Assembly: GCA_964636575.1 (NCBI GenBank)
Contig: CAZWSE010000065.1
Span: 1-19,351, forward strand
Length of the DNA stretch: 19,351 nucleotides
Source of the DNA: CAZWSE01 sp964636575
Lineage (GTDB): Bacteria > Pseudomonadota > Alphaproteobacteria > Rhodobacterales > Rhodobacteraceae
Direction: 5' to 3'
Positions 1 through 7,401 of this stretch are shown one piece after another. Within the stretch, counting starts at the first letter, position 1, and each line of letters opens with the position of its first letter. Under the pieces are notes generated by a model that saw only the letters and a program-made list of their open reading frames with translations, was not told where the DNA came from and ran no database searches. The position numbers were made by a program, and so were the translations under genes.

Positions 1-5
1 TCAGC

Positions 6-455
6 TTAGTTGCTGGCAGCCTCAGGCGCTGGCGATACGCTGGCCAGATAGGCCCAAACATTCGCCGCGTCTTCTGCGTCTTTCAGCTTGAACGACATCT
101 TCGACTTCGCGCCGTTGTCGTCCAGCGTTTCTTTCAGAAATGCTTTTGGATCAGCAACGTAAGATACAAACTGCTCTTCGTCCCAGACCAGACCGGCTTC
201 GCCAGTGGCCACAAGGTCTTTGCCATATTTGAAGTCAGCTGTGCCGGCTGTGCGGCCAACGACGCCCCAAAGGTTCGGGCCGGTTTTGCCACCCTTTACG
301 ATGGTTTCATCCGTGTCCGACACGATCATGTGGCAGGACTTGCACTTCTTGAAGACTTTTTCGCCTGCTTCGGCGTCGCCAGACGCATGACCGTCCGCGA
401 ATGCAGGTGCGGCGAAAGCCAGTGAAATTAGGGTTACAAATGTACGGTTCAACAT
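6..455 (-). CDS. cycA: Cytochrome c2, periplasmic electron carrier
   Basis: A 149-residue class I c-type cytochrome. The N-terminus (about residues 1-20, ending in an APAFA-like site) is a Sec signal peptide, so the mature protein is periplasmic. The haem-binding CKSCH motif follows closely, after GDAEAGEKVFKK, and the KSKMSFKL segment near the C-terminus supplies the likely axial methionine. The family carries electrons from cytochrome bc1 to the photo-oxidised reaction centre, and in many species also to oxidases. The open frame extends upstream to 551, but the ATG at 455 is chosen because it begins the signal peptide and has AAGGAGAG just upstream. It lies 103 nt downstream of hemA with its own promoter-like sequence, so it may be transcribed both from the superoperon and separately. 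Identification is firm; cycA against a paralogous c2 is judged by position in the cluster. Confidence 0.93.
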   Translation of the reverse strand: MLNRTFVTLISLAFAAPAFADGHASGDAEAGEKVFKKCKSCHMIVSDTDETIVKGGKTGPNLWGVVGRTAGTADFKYGKDLVATGEAGLVWDEEQFVSYVADPKAFLKETLDDNGAKSKMSFKLKDAEDAANVWAYLASVSPAPEAASN

Positions 456-558
456 GTGAACTCTCCTTGGGTTTGCATCGTCGATTATACGCGTGGCTAA
501 GACGTTGTGCTTATTACCTAATGCAAACCGGTAAGAGTCAACAGCCCTCACTCCATTG
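456..558 (-). promoter_or_regulatory. hemA-cycA intergenic region with candidate cycA promoter
   Basis: On the minus strand this 103-nt gap contains TTGACT (536-541), a 17-nt spacer and GGTAAT (513-518), a plausible sigma-70-type promoter. A perfect TATAAT (484-489) lies closer to cycA but has only a poor -35 match (AAGCAC) 17 nt upstream. The Shine-Dalgarno AAGGAGAG sits directly before the cycA ATG. No TGT-N12-ACA PpsR box and no strong terminator hairpin is visible. That fits a gene needed for respiration as well as photosynthesis, but this is inference. Confidence 0.45.
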
Positions 559-1773
559 TTATGCGACTGCGTGTGATATCGCGCATTGCTTCCAAAGCTC
601 TTTCAGGGCCATGACCAGCAATTCGATGTCATCCGTGCTGTGCAAAGGGGATGGGGTGAACCGCAACCGCTCCGTGCCTTTTGGAACGGTCGGATAGTTA
701 ATCGGTTGCACATAAATCCCGTATTGCTCCATCAGATAGTCTGCGATCATCCGGCATTTCACGGGGTCTTTGATCATCACCGGAATGATATGGCTGGGGT
801 TTTCCAGATGTGGAATGCCCTCTTGGTCCAGCCTTTTGCGCAGATACGCCACTTGCTGTTGTTGCAATTTCCGTTCTGTATCGCTGTTCTTGAGATACTT
901 GATCGACGCCTGCGCCGCTGATGCGACTGCAGGGGGCAGGGCGGTCGTAAAGATGAAACCAGACGCAAAGCTGCGGATGAAATCACACATGGCTTCCGAT
1001 CCGGTGATGTAGCCACCCATGACCCCGTAGGCCTTGCCAAGCGTCCCTTCGATCAGGGTGATCCGGTCGGCCAGCCCTTCACGCTCGGAAACGCCGCCGC
1101 CGCGTGGCCCATAAAGCCCGACCGCGTGCACCTCATCCAGATAGGTCATCGCCCCGTGCTTTTCTGCGACCTCGACGATTTCCAGCATCGGGCAGATATC
1201 ACCATCCATTGAGTAAACGGATTCAAAGGCCACGATCTTGGGCGCATTTGCCGGAAGGGCCGCCAGCTGGCGATCAAGGTCTTCTGGGTCGTTGTGTTTC
1301 CAGACAACGATCTTCGCGCGGCTGTGACGCATCCCTTCGATCATCGACGCATGGTTCAGCTCGTCCGACAAAATAATGCAATCTGGAATGCGTGCCCCAA
1401 GGGTCGATAGCGCAGCCCAGTTCGACACATATCCAGACGTAAACAAAAGAGCACTTTCCTTGCCATGCAGGTCCGCAAGCTCCGCTTCGAGCTGCTTATG
1501 TGCATGGTTCGTGCCCGAGATGTTTCGCGTGCCCCCCGCACCCGCTCCACAAGCATCAATCGCGTCTTTCATGGCGCCCGTCACAACAGGGTGTTGACCC
1601 ATCCCGAGGTAGTCGTTCGAGCACCAAACCGTCACCTGATCCGGCGCGTTTTCGTTGTGGCATTTGGCACGGGGGAACTGACCCGATTTGCGCTCAAGCT
1701 CCGCAAAAACGCGGTAGTTGCCTTCGCTTTTCAAAGTGTCCAGTTGCGACTGAAAAAATGCGTTAAAATCCAT
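559..1773 (-). CDS. hemA: 5-aminolevulinate synthase
   Basis: A 404-residue PLP-dependent alpha-oxoamine synthase that condenses glycine with succinyl-CoA to give 5-aminolevulinate, the first committed precursor of haem and bacteriochlorophyll in alphaproteobacteria. Visible signatures are the N-terminal MDFNAFFQSQLDTLKSEGNYR-type start, CSNDYLGMGQHP (about 51-62), GAGAGGTRNISGTNHAH (76-92), DEVHAVGLYGPRGGG (213-227) and the PLP lysine in TLGKAYG (K247). Length and order match full-length HemA (about 400 residues). The ATG at 1773 is preceded by GAGGGA and lies 15 nt after the puhE stop, so it is cotranscribed with the assembly genes. Placing hemA in the photosynthesis cluster ties tetrapyrrole supply to pigment demand. 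Species of this group often carry a second ALA synthase gene elsewhere; this window cannot show that. Confidence 0.96.
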   Translation of the reverse strand: MDFNAFFQSQLDTLKSEGNYRVFAELERKSGQFPRAKCHNENAPDQVTVWCSNDYLGMGQHPVVTGAMKDAIDACGAGAGGTRNISGTNHAHKQLEAELADLHGKESALLFTSGYVSNWAALSTLGARIPDCIILSDELNHASMIEGMRHSRAKIVVWKHNDPEDLDRQLAALPANAPKIVAFESVYSMDGDICPMLEIVEVAEKHGAMTYLDEVHAVGLYGPRGGGVSEREGLADRITLIEGTLGKAYGVMGGYITGSEAMCDFIRSFASGFIFTTALPPAVASAAQASIKYLKNSDTERKLQQQQVAYLRKRLDQEGIPHLENPSHIIPVMIKDPVKCRMIADYLMEQYGIYVQPINYPTVPKGTERLRFTPSPLHSTDDIELLVMALKELWKQCAISHAVA

Positions 1774-1788
1774 TGTGTCCCTCGTGTC

Positions 1789-2574
1789 TTATCTTTGGTG
1801 TTTTGTCTTGCCAGCGTCTGGAATCATCCAGCGCCAGAGTTTTTCATCGGGTAGCGGTAGCACCATGAACCAGTGCTCGAGCAGGGCGAGCGCGGTGATG
1901 GCAGTGAGCAGCGCAAAACCGATGATGTCATGCGCAGAAGTCTGTGTGACGAGCCGTTCGAGCCAGCAGGCCACAGCGAAAGTGAGCCCAGTGACCGAGA
2001 TCGGAAACAGCCAATTCAATGGCGCGTGCCGGAAGTGGCTGGGCAGGTGCGACAGGGCGGTGGGCAGGAACTCCACGTTGATTTTCGGCACCCCCAAAAA
2101 GAGGTTCAGCTTGGCCGAAATCCGCGCGAAAAATAGCACCGCATAGGTCCAGATTCCGAACTGGTTTTCGGCGCCTTGCCCGTAAAGAACCATCGTGATC
2201 AGCACCGCCACGAGCAGCATTTCGTGGTAAGCAATCGTCCCCCAAGCCCGTATGAAACGCTCCCATTCGGGGGTGTCCTCGGGGCAGGGATGGGTGTTGG
2301 GACCGGCGATGGTGCCGGTCAGAAATGCCATCTCAATCCAGCCCCAAATAGCCAGCGCCGAGAGGAACCCGATGTAGGCTCCGGCAGGGGTCGTCAGATG
2401 CAGGGATGTCAAATATCCCCAGACCCCAAGGGCCAGCAATGGAATGGCATAGACCACCATCAGACCCCGTCCGCGCTGGCCTTTTTGATCAGCACTTTTC
2501 ACAGCGATCAAGATCGCTCCGGTGGAGAACCACCAGATGAAAAGCGCGAAAAGAGAGGCCAGCCAGGGGGTCAT
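1789..2574 (-). CDS. puhE: Photosynthetic complex assembly membrane protein PuhE
   Basis: A 261-residue integral membrane protein with several hydrophobic segments: an N-terminal helix at about residues 4-24, two around 38-78 (VYAIPLLALGVWGYL, then YIGFLSALAIWGWIEMAF), further helices around 115-150, and more at about 185-240. The family (putative photosynthetic complex assembly protein 2) lies next to puhABC or acsF in purple bacteria. Knockouts in Rhodobacter have been reported to affect reaction-centre and light-harvesting levels; the biochemical role is not established. The ATG overlaps the acsF stop by one base (TAATG) and a GGAG lies upstream inside acsF, so translation is probably coupled. 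hemA follows after 15 nt. The family is recognised by position, length and the stretch ALPDEKLWRWMIPDAG-like near the C-terminus; the molecular function remains open. Confidence 0.9.
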   Translation of the reverse strand: MTPWLASLFALFIWWFSTGAILIAVKSADQKGQRGRGLMVVYAIPLLALGVWGYLTSLHLTTPAGAYIGFLSALAIWGWIEMAFLTGTIAGPNTHPCPEDTPEWERFIRAWGTIAYHEMLLVAVLITMVLYGQGAENQFGIWTYAVLFFARISAKLNLFLGVPKINVEFLPTALSHLPSHFRHAPLNWLFPISVTGLTFAVACWLERLVTQTSAHDIIGFALLTAITALALLEHWFMVLPLPDEKLWRWMIPDAGKTKHQR

Positions 2575-3698
2575 TAGTAAGCGGGCTCCATCCGGGTTAT
2601 GGCCGGCACAGCGTGCTTTTTGGCGGGGATGGTCAGGAGCGAAACGAAGGCGGCTCCGGCGCGGACTTGGGCGGTCAGGCTGGACAGTTTCGCGGCGAAA
2701 CCTGTTGCCGATTTTGCCTTCGCGAGATCGGCGTTTGCCTTTTGCATACGCTCCAATCCGCGCTGCCAGCGGGGGTGGTCGATATCCAGCGTAATAGGGA
2801 AAATCTGCTGGGTCAGATGGGAGGTTTTCGTAAAGACTTCATGGGCATACCAGTCAGGGTCCACGCCGAGGGCCTTGTGAAACACAGGGCGCTGGTGATC
2901 GCGGACGTACATGGTGGAATAGACAGCCGTTAAGAAAAATTTGATCCACAGGACGTTGCGCCCGGAGGTCAGTTTGGGGTCGGTTTTCATCAACAAGGCA
3001 AAGGCCTCACCGTGCGAAAACTCGTCGTTGCACCACTCTTCAAACCACTTGAAGATGGGATGAAAACGATACTCTGGATTTTCCTGCAAGTGACGGAAAA
3101 TGGTGATGTAGCGGGCGTAGCCGATCTTTTCAGAAAGATAGGTCGCGTAGTAGATGAACTTGGGCCGGAAGTAGGTGTACTTCTTCTTCTGGGTCAAAAA
3201 GCCGAGGTTCACGGCGACACCGGCTTCGCGCAGGGCGTCGTTGATGAAACCGGCGTGGCGGGCTTCGTCACGGGCCATCAGTTGGAACAGCTGAGTGATA
3301 TCTTTGTTGTTCCCGCGACGCTTCATTTCCTTGTACAAAACGCAGCCGGAAAATTCGGCGGTGCAAGACGAGATCAGGAAGTCCAAAAACTCTTTCTTCA
3401 GCTCTGGGTCCATGCCGTCCCAATCGACGGTGCCCCAATCGTCGTTTTTCTTGAAGTGGCCTTTGTTCGGATCAGCGACCATCTGCGCAATCAAGGCATC
3501 CCATTCTTCGCGAATAGGGGAGACGTCGATGGCATCCATTTCGTCAAAGTCTGTGGTGTAGAACCGTGGCGTCAGAAGGGTGTTCTGCATCGCCAGTTCT
3601 GTGGCCTGATCACTGTCTGTTACGGATTGGGCCTGTTGAAGCGCGAGGCTTTCTTCGGCGTCTGTGATGTCGGAGGTGTGTTTAGGCTGCATGTTCAT
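2574..3698 (-). CDS. acsF: Aerobic Mg-protoporphyrin IX monomethyl ester (oxidative) cyclase
   Basis: A 374-residue O2-dependent diiron cyclase that forms the isocyclic ring E of protochlorophyllide from Mg-protoporphyrin IX monomethyl ester. Ferritin-like diiron ligands are visible as E115 (CTAEFSG), E145-xx-H148 (DEARHAGF) and E226-xx-H229 (DEFSHGE). The length is normal for the family. The frame stays open for 11 more codons upstream, but the ATG at 3698 is chosen because AGAGGTGACG precedes it and it overlaps the stop of the upstream 98-codon gene in an ATGA arrangement. puhE begins on its stop codon. The oxygen-requiring enzyme implies bacteriochlorophyll synthesis under aerobic conditions. 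The anaerobic alternative BchE is not in this window but could lie elsewhere. Identification is firm. Confidence 0.96.
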   Translation of the reverse strand: MNMQPKHTSDITDAEESLALQQAQSVTDSDQATELAMQNTLLTPRFYTTDFDEMDAIDVSPIREEWDALIAQMVADPNKGHFKKNDDWGTVDWDGMDPELKKEFLDFLISSCTAEFSGCVLYKEMKRRGNNKDITQLFQLMARDEARHAGFINDALREAGVAVNLGFLTQKKKYTYFRPKFIYYATYLSEKIGYARYITIFRHLQENPEYRFHPIFKWFEEWCNDEFSHGEAFALLMKTDPKLTSGRNVLWIKFFLTAVYSTMYVRDHQRPVFHKALGVDPDWYAHEVFTKTSHLTQQIFPITLDIDHPRWQRGLERMQKANADLAKAKSATGFAAKLSSLTAQVRAGAAFVSLLTIPAKKHAVPAITRMEPAY

Positions 3699-3991
3699 AG
3701 CGTCACCTCTTCGGAGAATGAAAATTCGCAAAGTTCCATGAATTCAAAGTCACCGGTCATGCGGGTCCAAAGCTGTTCGAGCTTGGAGGCGCGGTAGATG
3801 GTGGCGATGCGGTCTTCGCTTACGATTTCACCGAAAGGTGCCATGATTTCCGGCCCTTGAACCATCACTTCGTCGCCCGGATAGACGACCGCACCGTCAT
3901 TGAATTTGACGTGCGCATGAAGGCTTTCAAACTTGTGGCTGATTTCAACTGTGCAGGGGTGCTGCTCAACCTCTTTTGTAAATAGTCCCAT
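3695..3991 (-). CDS. Conserved-position hypothetical protein of the puhC-acsF interval (98 aa)
   Basis: A 98-residue protein that I cannot assign to a characterised function. It starts MGLFTKEVEQHPCTVEIS, has a central turn-rich stretch (NDGAVVYPGDEVMVQGPEIM, residues 31-50) that looks beta-rich, and ends in an acidic, phenylalanine-rich tail (DFEFMELCEFSFSEEVTL). There is no signal peptide and no membrane segment; two cysteines (C13, C88) are present. The ATG has a good ribosome site (AAAGGGAACG) and the gene begins 24 nt after puhC. Its stop overlaps the acsF start (ATGA), so the two products are probably made in a fixed ratio. It is a real gene by spacing, ribosome site and overlap. A role in the aerobic cyclase step or in reaction-centre assembly is only inference from position. 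It occupies the slot where Rhodobacter capsulatus has the much shorter puhD. Confidence 0.82.
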   Translation of the reverse strand: MGLFTKEVEQHPCTVEISHKFESLHAHVKFNDGAVVYPGDEVMVQGPEIMAPFGEIVSEDRIATIYRASKLEQLWTRMTGDFEFMELCEFSFSEEVTL

Positions 3992-4015
3992 GTGTTCGTT
4001 CCCTTTAGATCGAAG

Positions 4016-4495
4016 TTAATCCAGCAACCTGGCGAAGGTTCTGGTGTTGTCTGCGCCAAAGCCCATCAGCTCGGCTGTCCATCCTGTGGATGGGTCGAAA
4101 AGCGAAAGCCTGTTGCCTTCGCGCAATTGCAGAAGAACAGGCGCATTGATCGGTGCCCCTACCTTCTGACGTTCACGGGCTACCACCCGTTCAATACCTG
4201 CGACAAAACCGCCTTTTTCGGCCGTAAAGTTCGCAATCAATGTGCCGTGTTGATCGAGCACTTTGGCAGCGCCCGTCATTTCGCTGGTCAGCACCAAGCT
4301 GCGTTCTTTGATAACCGGCCCTGCGGTGGGCGTGCTTTCCATCGGCTTGCCGGACAGTGTTGCCAGTGAGACCAGCAACAGGATTGCGGCTACCAATCCG
4401 AACATCGCCACGACCATAAAGCGCGGCACCAGATCTTCTGGTTTCGCGTGGATTTTGGTGGCGGGGTGCCGTGTGTTTTGGGTTGTATCTGACAT
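4016..4495 (-). CDS. puhC: Photosynthetic complex assembly protein PuhC
   Basis: A 159-residue membrane-anchored protein. A short cytoplasmic N-terminus with a basic HPATKIHAKPEDLVPR stretch is followed by one transmembrane helix (about residues 27-48, MVVAMFGLVAAILLLVSLATL) and a periplasmic C-terminal domain of about 110 residues. PuhC is required in Rhodobacter for normal reaction-centre/LH1 accumulation and is thought to help reorganise LH1 around the reaction centre. It lies only five nucleotides after the puhB stop and 24 nt before the 98-codon gene. The assignment rests on the puhA-puhB-puhC order, the length (R. capsulatus PuhC is 162 residues) and the one-helix topology. The C-terminal motif GADNTRTFARLLD fits the family. 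Confidence 0.92.
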   Translation of the reverse strand: MSDTTQNTRHPATKIHAKPEDLVPRFMVVAMFGLVAAILLLVSLATLSGKPMESTPTAGPVIKERSLVLTSEMTGAAKVLDQHGTLIANFTAEKGGFVAGIERVVARERQKVGAPINAPVLLQLREGNRLSLFDPSTGWTAELMGFGADNTRTFARLLD

Positions 4496-4500
4496 ATCGC

Positions 4501-5130
4501 TTACTCCGCCGGAACAGCGCTTGGTGCGCTGCGAGAGATTTGCGGTGTGCTGATGCGCGCCTGTGCGGCCTCGGCCAGAATGTCTGCGACCTGTTGTGCG
4601 TCATTGATGCAGCGCAGCGCCGGTTCAACCGGATTGATCCGCCATGGCCGGACATGCGGCCAGCAGACCAGATAGGAGAGTTTTGCGCTGCCCAGTGTTT
4701 GCATTGCAATGGTCCCTGTCCCCCGCTTGCGCAGGTCGAGCATTGCGTTGCCGATTTCTGTGTAGGGCAGGTTGAGCGTTACGTTCAGTGCCGCCCCGAT
4801 CCGCATGGCGACCCGTTTGTTGGTCACTGTGTACATGGTTGCCCGCGCTTGCACGAAGGCCACCAAAAGCAGCAGCCCGCAGACCAGCCCGCCCAAGATC
4901 ACGAAGGGCACGGATGCCCCGATGGCCTGACCCATCGGCATCATGTCCACGACCGATCCGAACCGCCAAAGCGTCAGCACGGCAAAGTACCCGATCACCC
5001 AATAGAGGTTCAGCGATTCAACCGCTAAAGCCCATGTGTTCGGCCGCCCCTGCCAGAGGATATGTTCCCCTGACGGTGGCAGTTCCGGTAGCCCCTCAAC
5101 GGGCTCGATCTGGAAGTCATCATGAGACAT
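4501..5130 (-). CDS. puhB: Reaction-centre assembly protein PuhB
   Basis: A 209-residue membrane protein. After a soluble, proline-rich N-terminus (residues 1-30) come two hydrophobic segments (about 33-55 and 71-93), and then a bacterial PH-like region with the typical YTVTNKRVAMRIGAALN signature (about 99-115). PuhB has been described as a dimeric assembly factor that promotes reaction-centre formation, acting through the H subunit. The gene begins 30 nt after puhA with AAAGGGG upstream of its ATG and ends five nt before puhC. The C-terminal 25 residues (RISTPQISRSAPSAVPAE) look disordered. Length and position match R. capsulatus PuhB (orf214). Confidence 0.93.
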   Translation of the reverse strand: MSHDDFQIEPVEGLPELPPSGEHILWQGRPNTWALAVESLNLYWVIGYFAVLTLWRFGSVVDMMPMGQAIGASVPFVILGGLVCGLLLLVAFVQARATMYTVTNKRVAMRIGAALNVTLNLPYTEIGNAMLDLRKRGTGTIAMQTLGSAKLSYLVCWPHVRPWRINPVEPALRCINDAQQVADILAEAAQARISTPQISRSAPSAVPAE

Positions 5131-5160
5131 GGCGAGTGCCCCTTTCAGTTCGGTTTCGTT

Positions 5161-5931
5161 TTACAGTTGCGGTTCCTGACGCGACGGGTCTGCATAAAGC
5201 TTGCCCCCGCCGAAGTACCCGCTGATTTTGTCTTCTTCGAGCAGTGTCACCTGCCGGTTGGACGACGCTGTCGGGATCGTTGCGAAGTGTTTTCCATAAA
5301 GCGCGTGGATCGCCACTTTGCTGGATTTGATCCGTGCGAATGTGATCGGGATCAGTCGGTTGCCTTTCCCCCATTTCGCATCGAGTTCCATTTCCAGATA
5401 GCGCACCATTTGTTCCGGCTCATCTATCCACATGTCTGTGATTTTGCCGACCACTTCCCCGTCTGCCGACATCACTGGCAGCCCGCGCGGGTCTGTCCCT
5501 GCCGAGACGTGGAAGATGTCTTTGGACGCCATTGGGATGATCTTGGGTTTCCCGTGTCCGTCCAGTTCCGGTGCGTCCCGCCGTGGTGCCCAGCTGGCTG
5601 GTCCTACCCCGTCGAGCATTGGATCACCCGTTGGTTCCAGCGGGTATCCGTTGCCTGGCCCAACCCGTTTCAATGGGATGTTTGCCCGTTCTGGTGCCTG
5701 TCCTGATGGCACTGTCACTTCCCCCCGCCCGTGCGGCAGTTTGAAGGTTTTGTCAGAGGGCAGGGGCCACATGCTTGGGTTCGACGACTTGTTTCCTTCG
5801 TCGTCTTCCATCGGGTACCCTTCGCGCATGTTTTCCCGTTGGATGTAGATGATCAGCCCCGCGAAGAAGATGTAGAACAGCCAGAGCGAGAGGCTCGCCA
5901 GGTCGAATTCTCCGAAGAATGTTTCCGTCAT
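5161..5931 (-). CDS. puhA: Photosynthetic reaction centre H subunit
   Basis: A 256-residue H subunit of the type II reaction centre. A single N-terminal transmembrane helix (about residues 12-31, SLSLWLFYIFFAGLIIYI) is followed by the QRENMREGYPME motif typical of the family, and then a large cytoplasmic PRC-barrel domain (about 135-240) including GLPVMSADGEVVGKITDMWID and EPEQMVRYLEMEL. The H subunit caps the L/M core (encoded by puf genes outside this window) and helps conduct protons to QB. The ATG is preceded by a strong AAGGAGG ribosome site, consistent with stoichiometric high-level expression. It starts 27 nt after lhaA and is followed by puhB. Length (about 250-260 residues) is normal. 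No PpsR box is seen directly upstream, so transcription probably reads in from the bch genes, or from a promoter inside lhaA that I cannot recognise. Confidence 0.97.
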   Translation of the reverse strand: MTETFFGEFDLASLSLWLFYIFFAGLIIYIQRENMREGYPMEDDEGNKSSNPSMWPLPSDKTFKLPHGRGEVTVPSGQAPERANIPLKRVGPGNGYPLEPTGDPMLDGVGPASWAPRRDAPELDGHGKPKIIPMASKDIFHVSAGTDPRGLPVMSADGEVVGKITDMWIDEPEQMVRYLEMELDAKWGKGNRLIPITFARIKSSKVAIHALYGKHFATIPTASSNRQVTLLEEDKISGYFGGGKLYADPSRQEPQL

Positions 5932-5958
5932 TTAAGTGTCCTCCTTGGACCGCAGTGT

Positions 5959-7401
5959 TCAGGCCGGAAAGTCAGCAAGCCCAAGTCTTGTGCTGCTGTC
6001 CGGTTGCGTCGTTGCTGTTGGTGCCGTGCGGACCAGTGGCCCCAGCACGACAAGTGTGATGAAAAGTAATCCGATTTCCGCGTGGTAGATGACTGAATAC
6101 CCTGTTGCCGGAGTGTTCAGTGCTTCCCCCAGATGTCCCTGTGTGGCCAATGCGTTCACCCAGTCCCGTCCGGCCCCTCCTATCGCGATGGAAAGCCCTG
6201 CCGCTGTCGCCTGTGCCGCCCCCCATGCGCCTAAGGCCAGTCCCCGTCCTGCGGTGCCAGTTGCCGGCATGGTCATGGCCGCTGTCAGCGTTGCCACTGC
6301 AAAGAGCCCGCCCCCGAACCCGATCAGTCCTGCCCCTGTGAAGAAGAGGACCGAGCTGTTCAGCGGTGCTGCGAAGATAACGACTGTGAAGGCCCAGATG
6401 CCTCCCAAGACCCCCAAGCCTGCCAGTCTGTATGCGTTGGACCCTTTGTTCAGCCGTGATCCTGCCCATGCGAACCCGAGCAGCGCGCCTGCTGCCCACA
6501 TCGCTGTCAGCAGCGTGGTTGAGGAGACTGAGAGCCCGAGGATTTCCCCCCCGTAGGGTTCCAGCAGCACGTCTTGCATGTTGAACGCCATCGTCCCCAG
6601 AAAGACCGTCACCAAGAGCCGCCCAGCGGAGCCGCCTGCCATGAAATCCGCCCAAGCGTCTGCGAACTTCGGGCGCGGGGCCTCGCGTTCTGCGCGGGTC
6701 ATGGGCCGCACGCTTTCTTGCTTCCACAATGCGATCATGTTGAGCACGATGCCTACCACGGCTGCCCCTTGCACGACCCGGATCAGCATAAGTGCTGTGA
6801 AATCCCGCAGCAGCCAACCCACGACGATTGATGACAGTCCCATCCCCAGAAGGAACATCACATACAAGAGCGCCACCACGCGCGGCCGTGTTTCATCGGT
6901 TGCGCGGTCAGAGGCAAGGGCGAGCCCCGCAGTCTGGGTCATATGCATGCCCAAACCGGTCATAAGAAAGGCGAGGGCCGCCAGAACTTCGCCCGCAAAA
7001 GGGACGTCATGGACAACATCGCCACCGAGCACCAGCAAAGCAAACGGCATGACCGCGAGACCGCCCATTTGCCACAGGGACCCGAACCAGATGTAGGGAA
7101 TACGCTTCCACCCAATAGCAGACCGGTAGGTATCAGAGCGAAAGCCCAACAAGGCACGAAACGGGGCAATCAGAACCGGCAAAGCGATCATGAAAGCGAC
7201 GATCATTGCAGGCACAGAGAGCTCAACAATCATCACGCGGTTGAGGGTGCCCAGTAGCATAACAGCGGCCATCCCGACGGAGACCTGAAACAAGGACAAA
7301 CGCAACAGCTGCGCCATAGGCAGGCTGTCGCTGGCCGCATCAGCGAAAGGCATGTACTTCATGGACATGGTTTTCACGGAAGGAAGGCCGACGGGCTTCA
7401 T
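5959..7401 (-). CDS. lhaA: LH1 assembly factor / MFS-like bacteriochlorophyll delivery protein LhaA
   Basis: A 480-residue polytopic membrane protein of the PucC/LhaA family (MFS fold, about 12 helices), thought to help assemble LH1, possibly by handling bacteriochlorophyll. Typical parts include LLRLSLFQVSVGMAAVMLLG near the N-terminus, RVMIVELSVPAMIVAFMIALP, the conserved GFRSDTYRSAIGWKRIPYIW loop and many glycine-rich helices. The frame is open for another 57 codons upstream, into bchM. The ATG at 7401 is preferred because it overlaps the bchM stop as ATGA, has GGAG upstream and gives the usual family length. lhaA between bchM and puhA matches Rhodobacter F1696. Oddity: roughly the C-terminal two thirds (below about 6780) favour A/G-ending codons, whereas the N-terminal part favours C/T-ending codons. 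PucC and BCH2 are close relatives; the position decides for LhaA. Confidence 0.93.
   Translation of the reverse strand: MKPVGLPSVKTMSMKYMPFADAASDSLPMAQLLRLSLFQVSVGMAAVMLLGTLNRVMIVELSVPAMIVAFMIALPVLIAPFRALLGFRSDTYRSAIGWKRIPYIWFGSLWQMGGLAVMPFALLVLGGDVVHDVPFAGEVLAALAFLMTGLGMHMTQTAGLALASDRATDETRPRVVALLYVMFLLGMGLSSIVVGWLLRDFTALMLIRVVQGAAVVGIVLNMIALWKQESVRPMTRAEREAPRPKFADAWADFMAGGSAGRLLVTVFLGTMAFNMQDVLLEPYGGEILGLSVSSTTLLTAMWAAGALLGFAWAGSRLNKGSNAYRLAGLGVLGGIWAFTVVIFAAPLNSSVLFFTGAGLIGFGGGLFAVATLTAAMTMPATGTAGRGLALGAWGAAQATAAGLSIAIGGAGRDWVNALATQGHLGEALNTPATGYSVIYHAEIGLLFITLVVLGPLVRTAPTATTQPDSSTRLGLADFPA

Noticed and set aside
484..489. Perfect TATAAT upstream of cycA as the main -10
   Set aside because: The hexamer 17 nt upstream (AAGCAC) is a poor -35, so the TTGACT-N17-GGTAAT pair is preferred; not fully excluded.
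3012..3797. 261-codon plus-strand open frame opposite acsF
   Set aside because: Antisense to acsF with its diiron motifs; no motif or ribosome site supports it.
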